Origin: an uncultured Paracoccaceae bacterium
GTDB taxonomy: Bacteria > Pseudomonadota > Alphaproteobacteria > Rhodobacterales > Rhodobacteraceae
Length of the DNA stretch: 64,000 nt
NCBI GenBank assembly: GCA_947496535.1
Contig: CANMDE010000001.1
Location: 930,001 to 994,000, forward strand
Direction of reading: 5' to 3'
Part shown: positions 47,617 to 55,980 of the stretch, piece after piece
Layout: every line of letters starts with the position of its first letter
How positions within the stretch are numbered: the stretch's first letter is position 1
Made by a program: the position numbers and the translations under genes
The notes under the pieces: model-generated
The model's database searches: none
What the model saw: the letters and a program-made list of their open reading frames with translations, nothing else
What the model was told of the DNA's origin: nothing

Positions 47617-47930
47617 TCAGAAGTTCCTTTTGCTTGATCTTCGGCAGCTCGTTTGAATGCGGCAAGCGCGTCGTCCCATAATGTGTCAAGGTAGCTGCGC
47701 AGCTCATCGACGCCCTCGGGTGCGATAGCATAGAGCCGACGATTGCCAGAGGGAGTGACGGAAAGTAGTCCCGCATCTGATAGCACCCGCAGATGCTGGC
47801 TAACGGCGGGTCGGCTGATGGGCATCCCGTCTGCGATGGCCCCCACGGGCAGCGCGCCGCCGCGTAACCTGTCGATGATCGTTCGGCGGGTCGGATCGGC
47901 AAGTGCGGCTATTGCAGTTTCGTAAGTCAT
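47613..47930 (-). CDS. ArsR family transcriptional regulator
   Basis: 105-residue winged-helix repressor. The HTH is clear (ALADPTRRTIIDRLRGG, IADGMPISRPAVSQHLRVLSDAGLL, VTPSGNRRLYAI). The usual cysteine metal-binding motifs (CVC) are absent, so it probably responds to a small organic ligand or acts through the co-encoded SRPBCC protein, as in the SRPBCC-linked ArsR group. A palindrome at 47938-47955 sits immediately upstream of the start and probably mediates autoregulation. Confidence 0.88.
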   Translation of the reverse strand: MTYETAIAALADPTRRTIIDRLRGGALPVGAIADGMPISRPAVSQHLRVLSDAGLLSVTPSGNRRLYAIAPEGVDELRSYLDTLWDDALAAFKRAAEDQAKGTSE

Positions 47931-47955
47931 ATCTTACCGTAAGTCAAAACTTACG
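47921..47955. promoter_or_regulatory. CGTAAGT/ACTTACG operator cluster of the ArsR gene
   Basis: CGTAAGT (47938-47944), CAAA, ACTTACG (47949-47955) is a perfect palindrome. A further CGTAAG at 47921-47926 with CTTACC at 47933-47938 forms a second, one-mismatch inverted repeat across the start codon. Position fits autorepression of the ArsR-SRPBCC operon. Confidence 0.6.
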
Positions 47956-48064
47956 ATTCGTCAATCGTTTCGTAGTGCCCTTGAAGCCCCTGACGGCGGA
48001 CACTAAGACTCTGTCAGGATTTTAGAAGTAGGACGGCACTCGTCCCAGCAGTGAGGCAGATTAT

Positions 48065-48685
48065 ATGCAAGACCCCGTCGAAACCTACATGAACCTTGTT
48101 CCCATGGTCGTTGAGCAGACCGCACGGGGTGAGCGCGCCTATGATATCTTCTCGCGCCTGCTGAAAGAGCGGATCGTTTTCGTCAATGGCCCGGTTCATG
48201 ACGGGATGAGCCAGCTTGTTGTTGCGCAATTGCTGCATCTTGAGGCTGAAAACCCCAAGAAGGAAATCAGCATGTATATCAACTCCCCGGGTGGAGTGGT
48301 GACATCTGGTTTGTCGATCTATGACACCATGCAATACATCCGGCCCAAGGTCAGTACGCTGGTGATCGGGCAGGCGGCATCGATGGGATCGTTGCTGTTG
48401 ACCGCTGGTCAGCATGGCATGCGCTTTTCGCTGCCCAACAGCCGGGTTATGGTTCATCAGCCATCGGGCGGCTATCAGGGGCAGGCCACGGATATCATGA
48501 TCCACGCCCAGGAAACCCAGAAGTTGAAGGACCGGCTGAACGAAATCTACGTCAAGCATACCGGCCAGACGCTGAAAAAGGTTGAAGCTGCGCTGGAGCG
48601 TGACAACTTCATGTCACCAGACGAGGCAAAGAGCTGGGGTCTGATCGATGAAATCGTGGAAAGTCACGACAAGTCGGACGAGTAA
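48065..48685 (+). CDS. clpP: ATP-dependent Clp protease proteolytic subunit
   Basis: Serine protease barrel that degrades proteins unfolded by ClpX or ClpA; 206 residues, the normal length for alphaproteobacteria. Catalytic Ser106 in [10 protein letters not shown] and His131 in [16 protein letters not shown] are visible, with the catalytic aspartate in the C-terminal handle region; the N-terminal propeptide is short. The substrate-channel strand [18 protein letters not shown] is intact. clpX follows on the same strand after about 120 bases, so they may be expressed together or from separate promoters. Confidence 0.97.
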   Translation: MQDPVETYMNLVPMVVEQTARGERAYDIFSRLLKERIVFVNGPVHDGMSQLVVAQLLHLEAENPKKEISMYINSPGGVVTSGLSIYDTMQYIRPKVSTLVIGQAASMGSLLLTAGQHGMRFSLPNSRVMVHQPSGGYQGQATDIMIHAQETQKLKDRLNEIYVKHTGQTLKKVEAALERDNFMSPDEAKSWGLIDEIVESHDKSDE

Positions 48686-48807
48686 ATAGGCGGTAAACTG
48701 TCCGTACGTTAAATCATTTTGCCGTTGTGGAGCGTATCGTGCTGGCTTAGGGTGGCACGAAGACACTCTAAAACACATTTATGGCGGACCCGGCCAAGAG
48801 GTTTGAG

Positions 48808-50073
48808 ATGGCGAACACATCCAGTACGGACAGTAAAAACACGCTCTATTGCAGCTTTTGCGGCAAAAGCCAGCATGAGGTTCGCAAGCTGATTGCTGGC
48901 CCTACTGTCTTCATCTGTGATGAATGTGTTGAACTGTGCATGGATATCATCCGTGAGGAAACAAAGTCTGCCGGGCTGAAGTCCGGCGACGGTGTGCCGA
49001 CCCCGACAGAAATTTGCCAAGTTCTGGACGACTACGTGATAGGTCAGGCACATGCCAAGCGCGTCCTGTCGGTGGCAGTACATAACCACTACAAACGTCT
49101 GAACCATGCCGATAAATCGGATATTGAACTGGCCAAGTCCAACATCATGCTGATCGGGCCTACCGGTTGTGGTAAAACGCTTCTTGCGCAAACATTGGCC
49201 CGTATTCTGGATGTGCCGTTCACCATGGCCGACGCCACGACGCTGACCGAAGCGGGTTATGTTGGTGAGGATGTTGAGAACATCATCCTCAAGCTGCTGC
49301 AGGCATCCGAATACAATGTTGAGCGGGCGCAGCGTGGTATCGTCTACATCGACGAAGTTGATAAGATCACCCGCAAGTCTGACAATCCGTCAATCACCCG
49401 CGATGTATCGGGTGAGGGCGTGCAGCAGGCGCTTTTGAAGATCATGGAAGGCACGGTCGCTTCGGTTCCACCACAAGGCGGGCGTAAGCATCCGCAGCAG
49501 GAATTCCTTCAGGTTGATACGACCAATATTTTGTTCATTTGCGGCGGTGCGTTTGCCGGTTTGGACAAGATCATTGCTCACCGTGGCAAAGGCTCTGGCA
49601 TGGGTTTTGGCGCTGATGTGCGCGAAGTTGATGAGCGGGGCGTCGGCGAGATTTTCAATGATCTGGAGCCGGAAGATCTTTTGAAATTTGGTCTTATCCC
49701 TGAATTTGTTGGTCGTCTGCCCGTCATCGCGACGTTGACCGATCTGGATGAGGATGCCCTGATCATCATCCTGACGCAGCCGAAAAATGCACTGGTCAAG
49801 CAGTACCAACGCCTGTTCGAACTGGAAGATACAAAGCTGACCTTTACTGATGAGGCGCTGGCAGCCATCGCCAAGCGGGCGATCGAGCGTAAAACTGGTG
49901 CACGCGGGCTGAGGTCTATCATGGAAGATATCTTGCTTGATACGATGTTTGATTTGCCGGGCATGGATACGGTTGCCGAGGTTGTCGTGAATGAAGAGGC
50001 TGTTACTTCCGACATGGCGCCGCTGATGATCCATGATGAAGGCAAGAAGAAAGAACCCGCGACAGCAAGCTGA
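48808..50073 (+). CDS. clpX: ATP-dependent Clp protease ATP-binding subunit ClpX
   Basis: AAA+ unfoldase that feeds ClpP. The ATG at 48808 ([21 protein letters not shown]) matches the family and has AAGAGG upstream; a frame from 48781 adds nine residues. The zinc-binding N-domain has Cys15, Cys18, Cys37 and Cys40. ATPase: Walker A GPTGCGKT (117-124), Walker [11 protein letters not shown], the pore-loop region [10 protein letters not shown], and the IGF-type ClpP-binding loop expected near FIPEF; here [15 protein letters not shown] follows it. 421 residues, as usual. Its stop overlaps the RidA-like ATG by one base. Confidence 0.97.
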   Translation: MANTSSTDSKNTLYCSFCGKSQHEVRKLIAGPTVFICDECVELCMDIIREETKSAGLKSGDGVPTPTEICQVLDDYVIGQAHAKRVLSVAVHNHYKRLNHADKSDIELAKSNIMLIGPTGCGKTLLAQTLARILDVPFTMADATTLTEAGYVGEDVENIILKLLQASEYNVERAQRGIVYIDEVDKITRKSDNPSITRDVSGEGVQQALLKIMEGTVASVPPQGGRKHPQQEFLQVDTTNILFICGGAFAGLDKIIAHRGKGSGMGFGADVREVDERGVGEIFNDLEPEDLLKFGLIPEFVGRLPVIATLTDLDEDALIIILTQPKNALVKQYQRLFELEDTKLTFTDEALAAIAKRAIERKTGARGLRSIMEDILLDTMFDLPGMDTVAEVVVNEEAVTSDMAPLMIHDEGKKKEPATAS

Positions 50074-50444
50074 TGTCAGTGCGTCGTATCGGTTCTGGTG
50101 GACCATTCGAAGCCAAGATTGGATATTGCCGCGCTGTTGTGGCGAACGGCTTTGTGCATGTGGCGGGGACCTGCGCGGCGGAGCCTGTATCCGACGATGT
50201 GGTTGAGCAATGCCGGTCGGCCCTGGCGATCATTGAAAAGGCGTTGCACGAGGCTGGTGTAAGTTTCGCGGATGTCGTCCGCGTGACTTATGTACTGCCC
50301 AATCGGAATGATTTCGCCCCATGTTGGCCCGTATTGTCGGAGACATTTGGCGCCAACCCTCCCGCTGCGACGATGATCGAATGCGGTTTGATTAACCCGA
50401 AATACAAAATTGAAATTGAGGTCACTGCTGTCTTGCCAAGCTGA
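50073..50444 (+). CDS. RidA/YjgF family protein lacking the deaminase arginine
   Basis: 123 residues of the RidA (YjgF/YER057c/UK114) fold: [36 protein letters not shown] and [17 protein letters not shown]. RidA deaminates reactive enamines and needs an arginine (Arg105 in E. coli numbering) in the P-A-R-S/T segment; here it reads [11 protein letters not shown], so the arginine is alanine. That places it with the Rid4-Rid7 groups, which lack the deaminase activity. One-base TGATG overlap with clpX implies coupled translation, unusual for this family. Function unknown. Confidence 0.85.
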   Translation: MSVRRIGSGGPFEAKIGYCRAVVANGFVHVAGTCAAEPVSDDVVEQCRSALAIIEKALHEAGVSFADVVRVTYVLPNRNDFAPCWPVLSETFGANPPAATMIECGLINPKYKIEIEVTAVLPS

Positions 50445-50531
50445 TAGCAGGCTTGAGAAATTGGACGATGCGGTGCTGGACCTTTGATCGATCTTGATGC
50501 ATGAAAGGCCAAGCGATTGGAGCATGCCCAG

Positions 50532-50915
50532 ATGAGCGTAATGAACACGATCAAGCGTATTTTTACATGGTGGGACGGCGAAACCATTGGCACCCAGCTA
50601 TGGACATGGCGCAAAGGCGAGCGTGTTGGTGAGGATGCGCAGGGCAATGTCTTTTACCGCAATGCCGACGATAGCCGCCGCTGGGTGATTTATAACGGTG
50701 AGCCTGAGGCGTCCCGCGTTAGCCCTGAATGGCATGGCTGGCTGCATCGCACTTGGGATCAGCCCCCGACCGAAGCTGAATTGCCTCGCAAGCCTTGGGA
50801 AAAAGAGCATCAGGAAAATCTGACAGGAACCATGGCTGCCTATGCGCCCGCAGGCTCGATCCGTAAAGCTGCTCCCGAAGCGCGTTCGGACTATGAGGCC
50901 TGGTCACCGGAATAG
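50532..50915 (+). CDS. NADH:ubiquinone oxidoreductase subunit NDUFA12 family
   Basis: 127 residues from the ATG at 50532. The alphaproteobacterial homologue of complex I accessory subunit NDUFA12 (B17.2): [24 protein letters not shown], the [31 protein letters not shown] region (given here as [17 protein letters not shown] and [14 protein letters not shown]), and a [14 protein letters not shown]-terminus. It binds near the peripheral arm of complex I. It is followed 4 bases later by the DUF2155 gene, the normal partner order in these bacteria. Well supported. Confidence 0.94.
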   Translation: MSVMNTIKRIFTWWDGETIGTQLWTWRKGERVGEDAQGNVFYRNADDSRRWVIYNGEPEASRVSPEWHGWLHRTWDQPPTEAELPRKPWEKEHQENLTGTMAAYAPAGSIRKAAPEARSDYEAWSPE

Positions 50916-50919
50916 CATC

Positions 50920-51282
50920 ATGATCCGTTTTGTATCTTTGATCACCGTTCTGATTGCTGGATTGGCGCATGCGCAGCAACAAGAGGTGAGTACCGCCAGT
51001 GGCAGTGAGTTGCGTATTCTGGATAAGCTCACTGGCAGTATCGAAGATGTGTCTCTTTTGAATGGTGAGACGGCGCGGTGGGGCTATCTGCGCGTTAAGC
51101 TGAATGAATGCCGTTATCCATCCGCCAACCCATCGGGCGATGCTTATGCGTCAATAACGATCAATTATCGCGATCAGGAAGAGCCGGTGTTTTCGGGGTG
51201 GATGCTTGCCTCTGCGCCTGCTTTGAACGCGATGGATCATCCGCGCTATGACGTTTGGCCATTGAGTTGTATTACCTCCTGA
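50920..51282 (+). CDS. DUF2155 domain protein, secreted
   Basis: 120 residues with a signal peptide (MIRFVSLITVLIAGLAHA), then the DUF2155 domain: ELRILDKLTGSIEDVSLLNGE, LRVKLNECRYPSANPSGDAYA, EEPVFSGWMLASAPALNAMDHPRYDVW (shown as EEPVFSGWMLASAP and NAMDHPRYDVWPL). Two cysteines (CRYP and the near-terminal LSCITS) may be bridged. It is paired with NDUFA12 genes throughout alphaproteobacteria; function unknown, periplasmic location inferred. Its 3' end overlaps the convergent aat gene by 37 bases. Confidence 0.92.
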   Translation: MIRFVSLITVLIAGLAHAQQQEVSTASGSELRILDKLTGSIEDVSLLNGETARWGYLRVKLNECRYPSANPSGDAYASITINYRDQEEPVFSGWMLASAPALNAMDHPRYDVWPLSCITS

Positions 51283-51893
51283 GCCGCGGGTAGCGCATGC
51301 CCCGTTTGAAAGTCAGCGGTTTGTGAAATCGCTTTTTTCAGCAGTTTGTGATACTGGTCGCGTGGAATTTCTACCGCACCAAGACTGGCCAAATGCGGGG
51401 TAAGGAATTGCGTATCAAACAGCACGTATCCGCAGCGCTGAAGATGGTCGACAAGATAGGCCAACGCCACTTTTGACGCATCTGTCGCACGGCTGAACAT
51501 GCTTTCACCGAAAAATGCAGCACCCACAGTGACGCCGTATACCCCACCAACAAGTGTGCCGTTCTCCCAAACTTCGATCGAATGGGCCTCGCCTCGCTGA
51601 AACAGCACGCGATAGAGTTCGAAAATTGTCCCGTTGATCCAGGTTTCATCCCGGTCTGCGCAGCCGCGCACGACATCGTCGAATGCCCCATCAAGTGTCA
51701 CTTTAAAATGTCCCCGACGCATTGTACGGGCAAGGCTGCGTGATATCCGAAACCCGCCTAACGGAAAAATGCCGCGCATACGAGGGTCGACCCAGAACAC
51801 CTCTGGATTGTCGCGCCCTTCCGACATGGGGAACACGCCCGAGCGATACGCATCGATGAGCAGGTCGGGGGTCAAGGTTTGTGTTTCTGACAT
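51246..51893 (-). CDS. aat: Leucyl/phenylalanyl-tRNA--protein transferase
   Basis: 215-residue enzyme that moves Leu or Phe from tRNA to N-terminal Arg or Lys of proteins, marking them for ClpAP degradation (N-degron pathway). Conserved parts: LLIDAYRSGVFPMSEG, VFWVDPRMRGIFPLGGF, ETWINGTIFELYRVLFQRGEAHSIEVWEN (shown as ETWINGTIFELYRVL and GEAHSIEVWEN) and GESMFSRATDASKVALAYL. Length and order are standard. It lies close to clpP-clpX, although the clpA/clpS partners are not in the window. Confidence 0.95.
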   Translation of the reverse strand: MSETQTLTPDLLIDAYRSGVFPMSEGRDNPEVFWVDPRMRGIFPLGGFRISRSLARTMRRGHFKVTLDGAFDDVVRGCADRDETWINGTIFELYRVLFQRGEAHSIEVWENGTLVGGVYGVTVGAAFFGESMFSRATDASKVALAYLVDHLQRCGYVLFDTQFLTPHLASLGAVEIPRDQYHKLLKKAISQTADFQTGHALPAAQEVIQLNGQTS

Positions 51894-52017
51894 GCGTGGA
51901 CAAGGTCAATCAGCGATTTCTGATTAAAGGCTAGGATAATCTGATCTGCCGTGACAGATCAAAATGAGCCCAAATGGACTGATTGGACGCGGGTTATCAG
52001 CTTGCGCGGCCTAAAGA

Positions 52018-53367
52018 TCAGGTGTTGAGGTTCTCTTCCAACCACTTTTCCAACCAGTGGATGTTGTAATTCCCGGTCTGCACGTCCTTTTCAGCCAAGA
52101 GCGCATGAAAAAGTGGAATTGTCGTGTCGACCCCATCGACGATCAGTTCCCCCAGTGCACGTGCGAGGCGGGCGAGCGCCTCTGGCCGGTCGCGTCCATG
52201 GACGATGAGCTTGCCGATCAGGCTGTCGTAATATGGGGGGATACTGTAGCCGTCATAGAGCGCTGAATCCATCCGCACGCCCAGCCCGCCGGGGGCGTGA
52301 TATTGGCTGATAGTGCCAGGGCAAGGCGCGAAATCCGGCAGTTTCTCTGCGTTAATCCGTACCTCGATGGAGTGGCCATTGATATGAAGGTCGTCCTGTG
52401 TGAACGACATGGGCATCCCGGCCGCGACTTGCAGCTGTTCACGCACCAGATCGACGCCAAAGATACCTTCTGTCACGGGGTGTTCCACCTGAAGCCGTGT
52501 GTTCATCTCGATAAAGTAGAACTCATCGTTTTCGAAAAGGAATTCGATAGTGCCCGCACCGATATAGTTTATCTTGGCAACGGCATCTGCGCAGACCTTG
52601 CCGATCCTGGCGCGAAGTTCAGGGGTAATGCAGGGGCCGGGTGCCTCTTCAAAGACTTTTTGGTGACGTCGCTGGAGCGAGCAATCCCGTTCGCCAAGAT
52701 GCACGGCGTTGCCTTTGCCGTCTCCGAAGACCTGGATTTCTATATGGCGCGGCGTGGTCAGGTACTTTTCAATATAGACTTCGTCGTTTCCGAATGCGGC
52801 CTTTCCTTCGGCACGGGCGGACATGAACGCCTGTTCCATGTCGGCGGCAGTTTTCGCAACTTTCATCCCGCGCCCGCCGCCCCCGGCGGTGGCTTTGATG
52901 ATGACCGGATAGCCGACTTCCTCGCCCACGCGCTTGGCGTCTTCCAATGTGGGCACACCGCCGTCAGAGCCGGGCACGCAAGGAACGCCAAGTTCTTTCA
53001 TCGTGTCCTTGGCGGTGATTTTGTCACCCATGACACGGATATGTTCGGCTGTGGGACCGATGAAGGTCAGGTCATGATCCTCAACGACCTGAACAAATTC
53101 TGCATTTTCGGACAGGAACCCATAGCCTGGATGAATGGCTTGCGCCCCCGTGATTTCACAAGCCGAGATGATCGCAGGAAAGGACAGGTAACTTTGCGCA
53201 GAGGACGGCGGACCGATGCAGATCGCTTCGTCCGCCATGCGCACATGCATTGCATCGGCGTCGGCTGTTGAATGAACGGCGACCGAATGAATTCCCATTT
53301 CGCGGCAGGCCCGAACCACACGCAATGCGATTTCGCCACGGTTTGCGATCAGAACTTTATCGAACAT
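52018..53367 (-). CDS. accC: Acetyl-CoA carboxylase biotin carboxylase subunit
   Basis: ATP-grasp enzyme that carboxylates biotin on AccB in the first step of fatty acid synthesis; 449 residues from the ATG at 53367 ([21 protein letters not shown]). A GTG at 53373 is in frame but less likely. ATP-binding [19 protein letters not shown], the catalytic block [13 protein letters not shown] and [11 protein letters not shown] are intact. accB lies 10 bases upstream on the same strand, the usual accBC operon. Carboxyltransferase genes accA and accD are elsewhere. Confidence 0.97.
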   Translation of the reverse strand: MFDKVLIANRGEIALRVVRACREMGIHSVAVHSTADADAMHVRMADEAICIGPPSSAQSYLSFPAIISACEITGAQAIHPGYGFLSENAEFVQVVEDHDLTFIGPTAEHIRVMGDKITAKDTMKELGVPCVPGSDGGVPTLEDAKRVGEEVGYPVIIKATAGGGGRGMKVAKTAADMEQAFMSARAEGKAAFGNDEVYIEKYLTTPRHIEIQVFGDGKGNAVHLGERDCSLQRRHQKVFEEAPGPCITPELRARIGKVCADAVAKINYIGAGTIEFLFENDEFYFIEMNTRLQVEHPVTEGIFGVDLVREQLQVAAGMPMSFTQDDLHINGHSIEVRINAEKLPDFAPCPGTISQYHAPGGLGVRMDSALYDGYSIPPYYDSLIGKLIVHGRDRPEALARLARALGELIVDGVDTTIPLFHALLAEKDVQTGNYNIHWLEKWLEENLNT

Positions 53368-53377
53368 CTGCACAGCT

Positions 53378-53869
53378 TTATTCGATGATCACAAGAGGCG
53401 CGCCGAATTCAACCGGTGCGCCGTCTTCGACCAGAATACGCTTGATGGTTCCGGCGCGGGGGGCGGGAATATGGTTCATCGTTTTCATCGCTTCGACAAT
53501 GACCAGCGTGTCGCCTTCGCTCACAGTAGAACCTACGCTCACAAAGGGTGGCGCCCCTGGTTCGGCGCTTGTGTAGATTGTACCAACCATCGGTGATGTT
53601 ACCGCGCCCGGATCGCTTGCCGGGTCGCTGGTCGGCGCTGCGGGTGCCGCTGCCACTGGCTGTGCCGGGGCTGGTGCCTGCATTGGCATGGCAGCCTGCA
53701 TTTGCGGGGCGGGGGCCGGTAGTGTCTGGCGGCTGACCCGAACGTTGAGGCTGTCGTTTTCGCCATAGTCCCGTTTGACTTGCAGTTCAGTCAGATCGTT
53801 TTCCCGCAATAGCTCTGCCAGTGCCTGAATAAAACTTACGTCACTGTCCTGAGAGGTATTTTTGCCCAT
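53378..53869 (-). CDS. accB: Biotin carboxyl carrier protein of acetyl-CoA carboxylase
   Basis: 163-residue carrier that holds biotin on a lysine and shuttles carboxyl groups between AccC and AccAD. N-terminal helical region ([19 protein letters not shown]), an Ala/Pro/Gln-rich flexible linker (about 48-85), and a C-terminal biotinyl domain with [13 protein letters not shown]; the biotinylated residue is Lys129. The sequence MKT rather than MKM or MKL is typical of alphaproteobacteria. Heads the accB-accC pair. Confidence 0.97.
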   Translation of the reverse strand: MGKNTSQDSDVSFIQALAELLRENDLTELQVKRDYGENDSLNVRVSRQTLPAPAPQMQAAMPMQAPAPAQPVAAAPAAPTSDPASDPGAVTSPMVGTIYTSAEPGAPPFVSVGSTVSEGDTLVIVEAMKTMNHIPAPRAGTIKRILVEDGAPVEFGAPLVIIE

Positions 53870-53994
53870 CCGATCCTCGGCCCGTTGTTATATTTGCCAG
53901 CCTTTTTGCGACGCTACGTCACACATGCTGATCCGCTTATAGGCCAAGGCGAAGGAGGTGAAAAGATGGGTGATCTGGGAAAATGTTAGCGGTC

Positions 53995-54276
53995 TCAGGT
54001 TCGGTCAGTTTCCCTTTGCGCCGGAAGCATGGGCAGATCGTAAGGCTTGAGAACCCGGTCCTCTGGCGCGATTGTTGCCGGTCGCTCAGGGGGATTGCGG
54101 TCTGTGAGCTGGGCAGAAACGGCCTGTCCCATAAGGGATTGGTCGTTCGGGAGGATAGTTGATCCGCCCACGTTGTCCGATGTCTCTGGTGGTGGGGCAG
54201 GCACTGTTGGAAACTGTGCCGGCGCCTGGCCCATAACAAGTGGTGCGTTAATTTGTGGTCTTAGGGTCGTGTCCAT
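53995..54276 (-). CDS. Small proline-rich hypothetical protein
   Basis: 93 residues, 14 or more of them proline, with no signal or membrane segment; probably disordered in part. GGAG lies about 9 bases before the ATG. The C-terminal block DRVLKPYDLPMLPAQRE looks the best conserved kind of region. It stands alone between accB and livF. Not recognised; reality rests on ribosome site and codon use, and overlapping frames on both strands exist, so confidence is moderate. Confidence 0.45.
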   Translation of the reverse strand: MDTTLRPQINAPLVMGQAPAQFPTVPAPPPETSDNVGGSTILPNDQSLMGQAVSAQLTDRNPPERPATIAPEDRVLKPYDLPMLPAQRETDRT

Positions 54277-54330
54277 TTTGAAGGCTCCGAAAGGCAGAGA
54301 AATCTGCGAACGGAGAATCGCCCTCAGATA

Positions 54331-54344
54331 TTACCAGTTGGTAA
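54331..54344. promoter_or_regulatory. TTACCA-GT-TGGTAA palindrome upstream of the proline-rich ORF
   Basis: A perfect 6-2-6 palindrome 55 bases upstream of the 54276 start and 45 bases beyond the livF stop. The TGGTAA arms resemble GntR-type operators. No GntR gene is in the window. Confidence 0.35.
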
Positions 54345-54388
54345 ATCCGAGCCTTCGTTGTCCTTAAACTTTTATTAAGCCGCCAGTC

Positions 54389-55138
54389 TCAAATCGCCAG
54401 ATATTGCGCGCGAAGCTGTTCATCATCCAGAACTTCTTGTGCGGAGCCATCGAAGACCACGGTGCCGGTGTCCAAGATCACGGCCCGATCTGCCAGTTTC
54501 AGCGCGGCCATGGCGTTTTGTTCGACAATAACAGTCGTGATCCCCTGATCGCGGATAATGTTAAGCGTCTTGGCAATTTCCTGAACGATGACAGGCGCCA
54601 ATCCCTCATACGGTTCGTCCAGCAACAGAACCTTGATATCGCGGGCCAGCGCCCGCGCAATGGCCAGCATTTGCTGTTCGCCCCCTGAAAGCGTTACGCC
54701 ATCCTGTTTGCGACGTTCCCCAAGGCGGGGGAACAGGTCGTAGATGCGGTCAAGCGACCAGCCTTTAGGAGGTGCGATCTGCGCCAGCTGGAGGTTTTCT
54801 TCAACCGTCAGCCCCTGAATGATCCGTCGGTCTTCTGGCACAAGGGCAATACCGGCACCCGCCGCCTGATAGCTCTTCATTTCATGCAAAGGCTCATGAT
54901 CGAGCCAGATTTCGCCATGGGTGAGAGCCGGATCATCGAGCCGTGCGATGGTGCGCAGAGTAGACGTTTTGCCAGCGCCGTTGCGACCCAAAAGCGCGAG
55001 GATCTCGCCTTCGTGGATGTTAAAGCTGACATTCTGAACGATGTAGCTTTCCCCATAATAGGCTTCGATCTCCCACACGGAGAGAAAGGCGGGGTGAGTG
55101 GCCGCGTTGTTTGCGTTTTTGTTGAATGGTGCGTTCAT
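54389..55138 (-). CDS. livF: Branched-chain amino acid-type ABC transporter ATP-binding protein (LivF)
   Basis: 249-residue ABC ATPase of the LivF type. Walker A GRNGAGKTSTLRTIA, Q-loop region with ALVPEDRRIIQGLTVEENL, ABC signature LSGGEQQMLAIARAL, Walker B VLLLDEPYEGLAP and switch histidine replaced in the usual LivF way by VIVEQNAMAALKLADRA. It pairs with LivG to power the LivHM permease. It is the last gene of the liv operon; two AT-rich hairpins separate it from livG. Substrate class (amino acids, amides or urea) is not fixed by this gene. Confidence 0.93.
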   Translation of the reverse strand: MNAPFNKNANNAATHPAFLSVWEIEAYYGESYIVQNVSFNIHEGEILALLGRNGAGKTSTLRTIARLDDPALTHGEIWLDHEPLHEMKSYQAAGAGIALVPEDRRIIQGLTVEENLQLAQIAPPKGWSLDRIYDLFPRLGERRKQDGVTLSGGEQQMLAIARALARDIKVLLLDEPYEGLAPVIVQEIAKTLNIIRDQGITTVIVEQNAMAALKLADRAVILDTGTVVFDGSAQEVLDDEQLRAQYLAI

Positions 55139-55157
55139 TTCGTTCTCCTGACGCCCA
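55106..55157. other. Boundary note: hairpin pair lies at 55157-55106 is not a feature
   Basis: No separate feature is claimed here; see the repeat entry for the livG-livF gap. Confidence 0.01.
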
Positions 55158-55206
55158 ATTTTCTTCGTGAAGAAAATTCCTTGGCAAATTTTTCTCGAAA
55201 AATTTG
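55157..55206. repeat. Two tandem AT-rich perfect palindromes between livG and livF
   Basis: Palindrome 1: AATTTTCTT (55157-55165), loop CGTG, AAGAAAATT (55170-55178). Palindrome 2: CAAATTTTT (55185-55193), loop CTCG, AAAAATTTG (55198-55206). Both are perfect 9-pair stems with tetraloops, filling most of the 72-base gap. They lie just upstream of the livF ribosome site and just after the livG stop, so they probably stabilise mRNA ends or set LivF output. Confidence 0.7.
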
Positions 55207-55210
55207 GTGG

Positions 55211-55969
55211 CTAGACCTGCGCTTCGCCCAGATAGGCTTCGCGGACCTTGGGGTGTCCTTTGATGTTGTCGGGAATGTCTTCGACCAATGGCGTTCCCTG
55301 CGCCAGAACGGTGATCCGTTCTGCCAGCGAGAAGACGACATTCATGTCGTGTTCGATAATTGCCATGGTAATCCCGCGCTGTTCGCGGATTTCCTTGAGC
55401 AGATTGATGGTGTTTTCTGTGTCCGCTCGGGCCATGCCAGCGGTGGGTTCGTCCAGAAGCAGAAGTTTGGGGTCCTGCACCAGACACATGGCCATTTCCA
55501 GCCGCCGCTTGTCGCCCCTTGAAAGGCTGGACGCGATCATTTGGTTTTTCTCGAGCATATTGACGTCTGCCAATATTTCTTCGGCCTGTTGCCGGATGCC
55601 TCGTTCGGCGAACACGCTTTCAATCGCGTGCATCCTGAATGCCCCGTCCCGCTTTGCAAAGCAGGGGATCATGACGTTTTCAAGAACGCTGAGGTCGCCG
55701 AAGATTTCAGGGGTTTGGAAAACCCGGCTAATGCCCATCTGGTTGATCTCGTGCGGTTTGCGTCCCAGCACGGATTGGCCGTCAAACATGACAGACCCGC
55801 TATCGGGGATCAGTTTGCCGACCAGTACGTTCAGCAGCGTGGATTTACCGGCCCCGTTGGGGCCGATAATCGCGTGGGTGGTGTTTTCGGCGACACTGAG
55901 GTTCACGTCACCCAGTGCCTGCAACCCGCCGAAGCGCTTGTTGATGCCTTTGACTTCAAGGATTCCCAT
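55211..55969 (-). CDS. livG: Branched-chain amino acid-type ABC transporter ATP-binding protein (LivG)
   Basis: 252-residue ABC ATPase. The ATG at 55969 (MGILEVKGINKRFGG) is chosen because the frame extending to 56128 adds 53 residues that overlap livM and resemble nothing. Walker A IGPNGAGKSTLLNVLVG, LivG-type insert ISRVFQTPEIFGDLSVLENVM, ABC signature LSRGDKRRLEMAMCL (with R for G in the second position, common in LivG), Walker B LLLDEPTAGMARAD and switch IEHDMNVV. Works with LivF on the LivHM permease. Starts 11 bases after livM. Confidence 0.94.
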   Translation of the reverse strand: MGILEVKGINKRFGGLQALGDVNLSVAENTTHAIIGPNGAGKSTLLNVLVGKLIPDSGSVMFDGQSVLGRKPHEINQMGISRVFQTPEIFGDLSVLENVMIPCFAKRDGAFRMHAIESVFAERGIRQQAEEILADVNMLEKNQMIASSLSRGDKRRLEMAMCLVQDPKLLLLDEPTAGMARADTENTINLLKEIREQRGITMAIIEHDMNVVFSLAERITVLAQGTPLVEDIPDNIKGHPKVREAYLGEAQV

Positions 55970-55980
55970 TGATGTTCTCC

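Noticed and set aside
48014..48559. 181-codon - strand frame
   Set aside because: Antisense to clpP, whose catalytic motifs are intact.
55157..55206. Entry with reversed coordinates and near-zero confidence in the feature list at the livG-livF gap
   Set aside because: It is a placeholder that claims nothing; the real call is the repeat entry covering 55157-55206.
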